From an uncultured Alistipes sp. (lineage in GTDB: Bacteria > Bacteroidota > Bacteroidia > Bacteroidales > Rikenellaceae), in NCBI GenBank assembly GCA_949285535.1, contig CASDZP010000013.1:1-64000 (forward strand): a DNA stretch of 64,000 bases. Direction: 5' to 3'. The number at the start of each line of letters is the position of its first letter. The stretch's first letter is position 1. The position numbers were made by a program, and so were the translations under genes. The notes beneath the pieces were generated by a model. It did no database searches. It saw nothing but the letters and a program-made list of their open reading frames with translations, and was not told the origin of the DNA. This document shows positions 55,112 to 62,173 of this stretch, in pieces.

Positions 55112-57166
55112 TTATTCGGCGGAAGAGTCGTTGTTTTGTGGGGCGTCGGTTTTTGATTCGCCCTCTGTCACGTCGTTTTTGTTCTCGGCGGTATCTTTTT
55201 CAACCTCACCGCTTTCGCTGTTTCCGACATTTTCAGCCGCATCGGCTGACTTCTCCTCTTTCGGTGTCTCTTTCAGCGATATGCTTGTAGCCGAACCGGG
55301 GCGCTTGCCGAATATTCTTTCGAGGTCTTCGGCAAAGACAACCTCTCTTTCGAGCAACAACTCGGCAAGTTCAATCAGACCAGCCTTGTGTTTTTCGAGT
55401 ACCTCCGTAGCCATTGCGAAGGTGTCGTCGATGATTTTACCCACTTCGGCGTCTATCTCCTCCGCACGTTTTTCGCTGTAAGGCTTGGTTATACGCTCGT
55501 TATATTCCGAGTCGAAATAGCTTACGTTGGGCATGTTGTTGCTCATGCCGTAATATGCCACTATGGCGTAAGCTCGTTTTGTCACTCTCTCAAGGTCGTT
55601 GAGCGCGCCTGTCGATACCTCTCCGAAAATCAGCTTCTCGGAAGCCCTGCCGCCCAAAAGCGACGCCATTTCGTGTATCAACTGCTCTTTTGTGGTAATC
55701 TGACGCTCTTCGGGCGCGTACCATGCCGCGCCGAGCGAACGGCCTCTGGGTATGATTGTCACCTTAACCAGCGGATTGGCGTGTTCGAGCCACCAGCTGA
55801 CTGTGGCGTGACCCGCCTCGTGATAGGCAATCGTCTTTTTCTCCTGTTCGGTTATTATCTTGCCCTTGCGTTCGAGACCGCCTATTATCCTGTCTATCGC
55901 ATCGAGGAAATCCTGTCTCTCGACCGCCGTTTTGTTGTGACGGGCGGCGATGAGAGCCGCCTCGTTACATACGTTGGCGATGTCCGCTCCCGAGAATCCC
56001 GGAGTGAGGCTCGAAAGGAAGTCGGTGTCGAGACCCTCCTGCAATTTTATTTTCTTCAGGTGTACGGCGAAAATCTCTTTTCGCTCGTTAAGCTCCGGCA
56101 GGTCTATGTGTATCTGACGGTCGAAACGACCCGCTCTCAAAAGCGCCTTGTCGAGAATATCAACACGGTTTGTCGCCGCCAATATTATCACTCCCGAATT
56201 TGTGCCGAAACCGTCCATTTCGGTGAGCAACTGGTTGAGTGTATTTTCGTGCTCTTCGTTGGAATTGAGACCGTTACCCTTGTTTCTCGCACGACCTATG
56301 GCGTCAATCTCGTCGATGAACACTATACACGGCGCTTTCTCTTTCGCCTGTCTGAAAAGGTCTCTCACACGCGAAGCACCCACGCCGACGAACATTTCGA
56401 CGAAGTCCGAACCGCTGATTGTGAAGAACGGCACGTTAGCCTCACCCGCCACAGCCTTTGCGAGCAGGGTCTTACCTGTACCCGGAGGGCCTACGAGCAA
56501 TGCGCCTTTGGGAATCTTACCTCCGAGCTGACGATATCTTTCGGGGTTTTTGAGGAAGTCCACAATCTCCATGACTTCCACTTTAGCCTCCTGCAAGCCT
56601 GCCACATCCTTAAAGCCGACATTGACTCTGTTATCCTTGTCGAAAATCTGCGCTTTTGCCTTACCAACGCTGAACACACCGCCTCCCGCGTTTCCGCCTC
56701 GCATGCCGCGTGACATGAACACCAAAAAGCCTATGAGTATCAATATCGGCAGGAGCGTTGTCAGAATGCCGCTCCACGCGTTTTCACGACCCTCGAATTC
56801 GAGTGATATTCGTCTGTTTACCGGTATGTCGCTCTGTGCCGTCTCGAAATCTTCCTGAAATTTTTCGAGCGAACCTATTCTGAAAAAGAACTGCGGTCCT
56901 TTGTCGGGTATATTGGCGTATAGCTTGTTGCTGTTTCTAACCTCTTCGACTGCGTTGTCTTTCAGAGTGACCTCGACATCCTTGTCGTTCACCACTACAA
57001 CACGTTCAACCTTGCCTTTTTCGAGCATCTGGGTCTTCACGTCGTTCCATGTTGACTTGACCATGCTGCCCGAAGAGTCCAAAAGGCTGAAGCCTATGAT
57101 TATGAGTGCTATACAACCGTACAGCCAAAATATGTTGAATTTACTTTTTTTCGGTTGTTCAATCAT
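55112..57166 (-). CDS. ftsH: ATP-dependent zinc metalloprotease FtsH
   Basis: A 684-aa membrane AAA+ protease. Two N-terminal membrane segments (about 13-30 and 115-135) flank a periplasmic domain. Walker A is GPPGTGKT, Walker [14 protein letters not shown] region [20 protein letters not shown], and the zinc site HEAGH ([11 protein letters not shown]). The C-terminal ~45 residues are a low-complexity acidic tail rich in Glu, Asn and Asp after [10 protein letters not shown]. It degrades damaged and short-lived membrane proteins. Confidence 0.96.
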   Translation of the reverse strand: MIEQPKKSKFNIFWLYGCIALIIIGFSLLDSSGSMVKSTWNDVKTQMLEKGKVERVVVVNDKDVEVTLKDNAVEEVRNSNKLYANIPDKGPQFFFRIGSLEKFQEDFETAQSDIPVNRRISLEFEGRENAWSGILTTLLPILILIGFLVFMSRGMRGGNAGGGVFSVGKAKAQIFDKDNRVNVGFKDVAGLQEAKVEVMEIVDFLKNPERYRQLGGKIPKGALLVGPPGTGKTLLAKAVAGEANVPFFTISGSDFVEMFVGVGASRVRDLFRQAKEKAPCIVFIDEIDAIGRARNKGNGLNSNEEHENTLNQLLTEMDGFGTNSGVIILAATNRVDILDKALLRAGRFDRQIHIDLPELNERKEIFAVHLKKIKLQEGLDTDFLSSLTPGFSGADIANVCNEAALIAARHNKTAVERQDFLDAIDRIIGGLERKGKIITEQEKKTIAYHEAGHATVSWWLEHANPLVKVTIIPRGRSLGAAWYAPEERQITTKEQLIHEMASLLGGRASEKLIFGEVSTGALNDLERVTKRAYAIVAYYGMSNNMPNVSYFDSEYNERITKPYSEKRAEEIDAEVGKIIDDTFAMATEVLEKHKAGLIELAELLLEREVVFAEDLERIFGKRPGSATSISLKETPKEEKSADAAENVGNSESGEVEKDTAENKNDVTEGESKTDAPQNNDSSAE

Positions 57167-57226
57167 CTGTTTTGTTGTTTTGTCTCAAAAGCTAACGACC
57201 GCGCCTTTACGGTTATTGCGGGTCGG

Positions 57227-57574
57227 TTACTGATAAGATTCGTATTTTTTCGAAGGCACGTCACCCCAAAGCTCTTCGAGTCTGTAATAGTCGCGAGCCT
57301 CTGTCAGGAAGATGTGAACCATTACGTCGCCGTAATCCATCACCACCCAGTATCCGTTCTGTCGTCCCTCCACCCTGAAGGGTTTCTGGTTGTTTATCTC
57401 GATGAGCTTCTCCTCTATCTCGTTCGAGATTGATTCCACGTGTGTGGTAGAGTCGGCGTTGCATATCACGAAATAGTCGCATATGGAGCCGTCGATGCCT
57501 CTCATGTCGAGAGATACGATTCCTTTGGCTTTTTTATCCTGCGCTGCCGATATTATGACTTCAAGGTTGTTCAT
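57227..57574 (-). CDS. rsfS: Ribosomal silencing factor RsfS
   Basis: A 115-aa protein that binds L14 and prevents 50S-30S joining in starvation. Motifs KGIVSLDMRGIDGSICDYFVICNAD and GYWVVMDYGDVMVHIF are typical. It lies 60 bp upstream of ftsH in the same direction, a common Bacteroidota order. A -7 box TATCTTTG lies at 57610-57603. Confidence 0.94.
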   Translation of the reverse strand: MNNLEVIISAAQDKKAKGIVSLDMRGIDGSICDYFVICNADSTTHVESISNEIEEKLIEINNQKPFRVEGRQNGYWVVMDYGDVMVHIFLTEARDYYRLEELWGDVPSKKYESYQ

Positions 57575-57602
57575 GTCTGAAAATTAGATTCGATTTGAGT
57601 TA

Positions 57603-57610
57603 CAAAGATA
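57603..57610 (-). promoter_or_regulatory. -7 box of the rsfS-ftsH-cdsA-psd block
   Basis: TATCTTTG on the - strand fits TANNTTTG, 29-36 bp before rsfS. The rest of 57611-57802 holds nothing I can identify. Confidence 0.45.
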
Positions 57611-57802
57611 TAAATTTTTCGGGAATAAATCGTTACGTATCTGTCTGCCTTTCCATGACAGCCGCCGTTTGTGCCGTTTTTAGTGCGGACAGCTCTTTCA
57701 ATGTGTCCGTTTCACCTTGACTTTACTCCGTCTTGCGCGGTTTACTCCGCTTGACGGATGTTTTTGTGTCATTGAGGTAAAATATTGTAGCGGCGTGTTC
57801 TC

Positions 57803-58603
57803 TTACGCTTCAGCAAACATGGCGACAATCGCTTCCGCCACCGCTTCGGGGTTTTCGATGTGTGTCTGGTGTCCCGTTTTTTCTATTGTCAGATGTTTCA
57901 TCGTCGGGGTGGCATCGATGATTCTTGTTTTCGCCTCCTCTGATATAAACGAGTCGTCGCTACCGAAAACCGCCAACATTGGGAACGGCAGTTTAGAGAG
58001 AGTCTCGGCGTAATTCTTACGGGTCATCATGGCGTTAAGCGCGGTCAGCAATCCCTCGTCCTCGGTAATCATCGCCTGTTCCGTGAGCGCGTCTATATGT
58101 TCCTCCATTCTCTTTATGTTGCACGGAGCGAATCCTTTTGCGGGTCCCATGGCTGCCAAGAGCTCTTTTTTACCCTCTTTTATCAGTTTTATCTCCCGTT
58201 TTCTCGCTTCGGCTCTTTCTGGGGTGTCTCCCAGCGGCGAGCTGTTGAGCAAAACCAATCCCGCGCATCTGTCAGTATGTTCAGATGCAAAGGCTGACGC
58301 CACATATCCGCCCATCGAGTGTCCGACGACGACAGCTTTTTCGACACCGTATTTGTTGAGCAACGCGAGTGCCGTGCGGGCAAAATCGCTCATTGAAAAA
58401 TCTTCTTCAGGTGTCTGCGAGACGCCGTGTCCCGGCAAGTCGAGCGAGAGCACGCAAAAGTCACGCTCCAACAGCGGGGTGAGCGTATCCCAAGTCTCCA
58501 GCGACTCCATGTAGCCGTGTATCAGCAGTATGGCGGGTTTGTCCGCGTTTTCGCCAACATAGCAGCGGGTCGCGATACCCGAAAGCATAACGAGTTTTTC
58601 CAT
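57803..58603 (-). CDS. Alpha/beta hydrolase
   Basis: A 266-aa protein. The oxyanion-hole region is LLIHGYMESLETWD. The nucleophile elbow is VVGHSMGGYVA (Ser), the acid AVFGSDDSFI, and the His in IEKTGHQTHIENPEAV. It is similar to esterase/carboxylesterase types such as BioH or RsbQ, but the substrate is unknown. There is no signal peptide. Confidence 0.87.
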   Translation of the reverse strand: MEKLVMLSGIATRCYVGENADKPAILLIHGYMESLETWDTLTPLLERDFCVLSLDLPGHGVSQTPEEDFSMSDFARTALALLNKYGVEKAVVVGHSMGGYVASAFASEHTDRCAGLVLLNSSPLGDTPERAEARKREIKLIKEGKKELLAAMGPAKGFAPCNIKRMEEHIDALTEQAMITEDEGLLTALNAMMTRKNYAETLSKLPFPMLAVFGSDDSFISEEAKTRIIDATPTMKHLTIEKTGHQTHIENPEAVAEAIVAMFAEA

Positions 58604-58779
58604 TATAGATTACCGTTTACAAAATAACCTGCACCGTTTGTCGATGTGTCCGCATTATTGCAGGAAAAGCGGCATTTTGTCGATGCCGCTCTTTTATGGT
58701 TGTTGTAGAATTATGTCGGAATGATGCCGATGTTCCGAGATGTCGGATGTCGTTTTTATGTGATTACCTTTCAGTCTGT

Positions 58780-59028
58780 TTAGTTTTCCTCATCCTCGCC
58801 GTCGTACTCCTCGTCGTCCTCGTATTCGTCTTCGTTGTCGTCCTCTTCGTTATCGTCGTAATAGTCGAGTATCGACTCTTTGCGAGGGTGGTATATTTCT
58901 TCGTCTTCTTCGTCTTCGATTACGATACGGTCTTTCCCGCTTCTCTTGTTGGGTTCGAGCTTCATGTGCTTTTTCATCAGGTCATTCTGATCGACGCCAT
59001 TGTCGCGGAAACCTTTGTTGCTTTTCAT
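58780..59028 (-). CDS. Small acidic hypothetical protein
   Basis: An 82-aa protein. The N-terminal half is basic/mixed (MKSNKGFRDNGVDQNDLMKK); the second half is almost only Asp, Glu and Tyr (for example DYYDDNEEDDNEDEYEDDEE). It is likely disordered. The frame is maintained through the acidic part by GAN/GAY codons, so part of the ORF could be a low-complexity artefact. The N-terminus looks protein-like. Function is unknown. Confidence 0.55.
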   Translation of the reverse strand: MKSNKGFRDNGVDQNDLMKKHMKLEPNKRSGKDRIVIEDEEDEEIYHPRKESILDYYDDNEEDDNEDEYEDDEEYDGEDEEN

Positions 59029-59161
59029 TTCTGTTGTTGTGAGAAATAATGTTTTTAAAAATTTGGTTTAAATGATATAGCAAGTATAGCGATTTTTTTT
59101 GTCTATACAAACATTTGCGATTTTTTTGGTTTTTGAAAAGGGAAAATCGTGCCGATTTGTT

Positions 59162-59169
59162 TACTTTTG
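59162..59169 (+). promoter_or_regulatory. -7 box of the nitroreductase gene
   Basis: TACTTTTG fits TANNTTTG, 23-30 bp before the start codon. The -33 element is unclear among several nearby TTTG sequences. Confidence 0.45.
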
Positions 59170-59191
59170 CGGTAATGATAACAGGAATAAG

Positions 59192-59950
59192 ATGAAAACC
59201 ATATTTGAACACCGTTCCATTCGCAAGTTCAGCAACCGTAAGGTCGAAGAATCTGTAATCGAGCGTCTTGCGGAAGCTGCCGGCAGGGCTTCTACTGTCG
59301 GTAACATGCAACTTTACTCTTTTGTTCTCACATCTGACGAACAAATGTTGAAAAAACTCTCTCCGCTTCATTTCGGACAGGTCGAGAGGATGAACGCGCC
59401 GCTTGTGGCGACTGTCTGCTGTGATGTTCACCGTTTTTCACGTTGGTGCGAGGCGTCGGGAGCGACACCGTCGTACGAGAATCCGTTGTGGTTTGTCAAC
59501 AGTGCCATTGACGCGTCTCTGGCGGCGCAAAACATGATTTTGGAGGCTGAACATCTCGGTTTGGGTATCTGTATATTGGGTACGACGCTTTACACCGCCG
59601 AGCAGATAAGCGAACTGCTCGAACTTCCGAAAGGTGTGATTCCGCTTACTACGATAGTCATAGGCTATCCCGACGAGAATCCGCCTCTTGTCGAGCGTCT
59701 TCCCTCGACATCTTTTATACACAGAGAGCGTTACGAGGATTATTCCGACGAGAAAGTAAGAGAGATATGGTCGGAGAAAGAGTCGATGGATTATGTTAAG
59801 CGTCTTGTCGAGGAGAACGGCACGCGTAATCTTGCGGAGGTTTTCACTCTCAAGAGATACAACGCCGAGGACAATGCCACTTACAGCGCAAAATACCTTG
59901 CCGCACTTGAAAAACAAGGCTTTTTCAAATCGTCAAAATCGGATAAATAA
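59192..59950 (+). CDS. Nitroreductase family (NfsA/FRP-like) flavoprotein
   Basis: A 252-aa FMN oxidoreductase starting at ATG 59192 (MKTIFEHRSIRKFSNRKV); the frame upstream is not coding. Motifs are the FMN phosphate site HRSIRKFSNR and GLGICILGTT, with VNSAIDASLAAQNMILEAEHLGLG as the dimer helix (AIDASLAAQNMILEAE). A TACTTTTG -7 box lies at 59162-59169. The physiological substrate is unknown. Confidence 0.88.
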   Translation: MKTIFEHRSIRKFSNRKVEESVIERLAEAAGRASTVGNMQLYSFVLTSDEQMLKKLSPLHFGQVERMNAPLVATVCCDVHRFSRWCEASGATPSYENPLWFVNSAIDASLAAQNMILEAEHLGLGICILGTTLYTAEQISELLELPKGVIPLTTIVIGYPDENPPLVERLPSTSFIHRERYEDYSDEKVREIWSEKESMDYVKRLVEENGTRNLAEVFTLKRYNAEDNATYSAKYLAALEKQGFFKSSKSDK

Positions 59951-59978
59951 CAAATAAATCCGACATCATAAAATTAAA

Positions 59979-60020
59979 AGAGACCCGAAATATCATTTAA
60001 TGTTTCGGGTCTCTTGTTTT
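59979..60020 (+). terminator. Terminator of the nitroreductase gene
   Basis: AGAGACCCGAAA (59979-59990) and TTTCGGGTCTCT (60003-60014) form a perfect 12-bp stem followed by TGTTTTT. This gene has no inverted copy of its end, although element E lies 100-170 bp downstream. Confidence 0.9.
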
Positions 60021-60109
60021 TATTAGTCCGGAATCAAACATAAATTATATCCGTCATCTTTTTTATTTTTAGGAAAGCCGTTAAGTTTTGGTGTTGTCGG
60101 TATTGGTCG

Positions 60110-60274
60110 TGAAAGCAGTAGGCGATAAGCGAGAGGCGATAAACGGGGAGATATTGACTTCGTAGAAGATAATGAGCCAACGGGGTATGACATGGTCAAA
60201 AGGGGCTGTGCCCCCTCGTTTTGGTTACTTTGTCGAGGGACAAAGTAACGCCGTCGGCAGACAGAGCTGTTCTG
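60110..60274 (+). repeat. Repeat element copy E
   Basis: It begins with GGCGATAAGCGAGAGGCGAT (60121-60140), the inverse of the CGCCTCCCGC linker motifs. TTGACTTCGTAGAAGATAAT and GAGCCAAC (60154-60181) come next, then the core (60187-60249). The spacer is short (60250-60274, GCCGTCGGCAGACAGAGC) and leads into the inverted nadB end. The GACGGGGTAC tail motif is not evident. Same orientation as A and C. Confidence 0.85.
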
Positions 60275-60380
60275 TCTGATAATCAAGCAGGCGAAAGAGA
60301 TGAAACAGAGTGTCGGACTGCATTACACTATCGACTATCCCGTATGCGGGGATAACACAAAGAGTTTTGGTTAACATCGC
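60275..60380 (+). repeat. Inverted partial copy of the nadB 3' end
   Basis: On the + strand it reproduces the last ~33 codons of nadB (from CTGATAATCAAGCAGGCGAA). In the coding part I see TAT/TAC (silent), GCA to ACA and a one-base deletion. The copy therefore ends GDNTKSFG instead of GDNAKEF before its stop. The mirror axis is at the nadB terminator, near 60406. Confidence 0.92.
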
Positions 60381-60428
60381 AAAAAATTTTAGGCGGAACC
60401 TTAAACAGGCTCCGCCTAAAAAATTTTT
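60381..60428. terminator. Terminator of nadB, centre of the nadB palindrome
   Basis: AAAAAATTTTAGGCGGA and TCCGCCTAAAAAATTTTT pair around ACCTTAAACAGGC. A/T runs on both sides make it bidirectional. Confidence 0.88.
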
Positions 60429-60441
60429 ATGCAGATGTTAA

Positions 60442-62022
60442 TTAAAACTCTTTTGCGTTATCCCCGCATACGGGATAGTCGATAGTATAATGCAGTCCGA
60501 CACTCTGTTTCATCTCTTTCGCCTGCTTGATTATCAGATAGGCAACGGCTATCATGTTGCGGAGTTCGCAGAGGTGGCGGGAGAGGGTAGAGGTTTTGTA
60601 GAGTTCTTCCGTCTCCTTGAATATTATCTCAAGACGGCGGAAGGCTCTTTCGAGCCTCATGTCGGAACGGACAATGCCCACATAGCTGTTCATAATCTGC
60701 TGAAGCTCTTTGTAGCTCTGCGTTACGAGTATCAGCTCTTCGGGTATCGAGGTGCCTTCATAGTCCCAGTCGGGCAAACCCTCCTGCAATGTTAGGGAGT
60801 CGAGACGCGATGCCGCATGCTCGGCGGCACGATGCGCATATACCACCGCCTCTATCAACGAGTTGGATGCAAGCCTGTTGGCACCGTGAAGACCTGTCGA
60901 TGACGCCTCACCTATGGCATACAACCTGTTTATGGAGGTCTGTCCGTTGCCGTCAACCTTTATGCCTCCGCAGCTGTAATGAGCGGCTGGAGCCACGGGT
61001 ATCATCTCCTTGGTTATGTCAATGCCGATAGAGAGACACTTGTTGTAAATATTGGGGAAATGCTTTATTATCTCTTCGTCGGGCTTGTGGGTCACGTCGA
61101 GATAAACGAATTCCTCACCCCTGCTTTTGAGCTCGTTGTCGATAGCCCTCGAAACTATATCCCTCGGCGCGAGCGAGCCCATGCTGTGATAACGGTCCAT
61201 GAACTCTTTGCCGTCCTGCGTCCTTAATACGGCACCGAAGCCTCGCATCGCCTCCGTTATCAGGAACGACGGACGCTCTCCGGGATTGTAGAGAGCAGTG
61301 GGGTGGAACTGGATGAACTCCATGTTCTCGATTACCGCTTTGGCTCGGTGAGCCATGGCTATGCCGTCACCCGTCGCTACGGGGGGATTGGTGGTTACGT
61401 TGTAAAGGTTACCCACGCCGCCGGTCGCCAAAACCGTCACTTTCGACAATATGGTGAATACTTTGTGGTCTTTGAGGTTGAGGATATAGGCGCCGTAACA
61501 CTCGATGTCGGGAGTGCTTTTCTTGACAAGCTTACCCAGATGATGTTGTGTCAGCAGGTCTATGGCGAAGTTATGTTCGAGCACTTCAATATTGGGGTGC
61601 TCTTTCACCCTCATGACCAGCTTGTCTTCAATCTCCCGTCCCGTAGAGTCTTTGTGATGAAGTATTCGGTGTTCGCTGTGACCGCCCTCGCGCGCCAGCT
61701 CATAGCGGCCGCCAACCTTGTCAAATGATACACCCCACGCCACAAGGTCCTTTATCCTGTCGGGAGCGTTCTCCACGACGATACGCACCGCTTCGGGGTC
61801 GCACTCGTTTGAGCCGCAGACCATGGTGTCATGTATGTGTTTCTCGAAATTGTCGGGCGGGTAGGTCACCGATGCGATGCCGCCCTGCGCCTCCGCCGTG
61901 TTGGTCTTTGATATTGTGCTCTTGGTTACAACTATGACGTGACCGTGTTCGGCGGCTTTCAGTGCCATGCTGAGCCCCGCCGCTCCGGAACCTATGATCA
62001 GAAAATCACACTCTCTGTTCAT
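60442..62022 (-). CDS. nadB: L-aspartate oxidase
   Basis: FAD enzyme that oxidises aspartate to iminoaspartate in NAD synthesis. The 526-aa protein has the FAD motif DFLIIGSGAAGLSMALKAAEHG at the N-terminus. Active-site motifs are REGGHSEHRILHHKD and AAHYSCGGIKVDGNGQTS; the C-terminal helical domain is present. It is close to succinate dehydrogenase flavoprotein but its length and the REGGHS motif fit NadB. nadA and nadC are not in the window. Confidence 0.94.
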   Translation of the reverse strand: MNRECDFLIIGSGAAGLSMALKAAEHGHVIVVTKSTISKTNTAEAQGGIASVTYPPDNFEKHIHDTMVCGSNECDPEAVRIVVENAPDRIKDLVAWGVSFDKVGGRYELAREGGHSEHRILHHKDSTGREIEDKLVMRVKEHPNIEVLEHNFAIDLLTQHHLGKLVKKSTPDIECYGAYILNLKDHKVFTILSKVTVLATGGVGNLYNVTTNPPVATGDGIAMAHRAKAVIENMEFIQFHPTALYNPGERPSFLITEAMRGFGAVLRTQDGKEFMDRYHSMGSLAPRDIVSRAIDNELKSRGEEFVYLDVTHKPDEEIIKHFPNIYNKCLSIGIDITKEMIPVAPAAHYSCGGIKVDGNGQTSINRLYAIGEASSTGLHGANRLASNSLIEAVVYAHRAAEHAASRLDSLTLQEGLPDWDYEGTSIPEELILVTQSYKELQQIMNSYVGIVRSDMRLERAFRRLEIIFKETEELYKTSTLSRHLCELRNMIAVAYLIIKQAKEMKQSVGLHYTIDYPVCGDNAKEF

Positions 62023-62108
62023 AACCTTTATCGAATCATTGATGAATTTTTAAGATATAAACGGCTCTCTTGTGAGCAACTTATACTACTGATATATATT
62101 AAATGTTG

Positions 62109-62116
62109 TATATTTG
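62109..62116 (+). promoter_or_regulatory. -7 box of the TonB-dependent receptor gene
   Basis: TATATTTG is an exact TANNTTTG match 58-65 bp before the start codon. No good -33 TTTG at the usual spacing was found. Confidence 0.45.
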
Positions 62117-62173
62117 CGGAATAGACAATAAGATAACCGTTTTCATAACTGACGTAAAATTACAACGATATTA

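Noticed and set aside
55388-56713. A 441-aa + strand frame opposite ftsH
   Set aside because: Antisense shadow; all AAA+ and HEAGH motifs are on the - strand.
60023-60286. An 87-residue - strand frame across element E
   Set aside because: Contains the same core-derived peptide ([17 protein letters not shown]) and no recognisable domain.
131-60537. Explaining the gene-end copies as integrase attachment sites
   Set aside because: Integrase att sites restore gene ends in direct orientation at both element borders. Here the copies are inverted, only on one side, include the terminator as mirror centre, and lack any integrase.
131-60537. Explaining the palindromes as chance terminator symmetry
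   Set aside because: Terminator stems are 11-18 bp; the mirrored parts extend about 95-145 bp further into coding sequence on one side and end sharply at the element spacer in all five cases.
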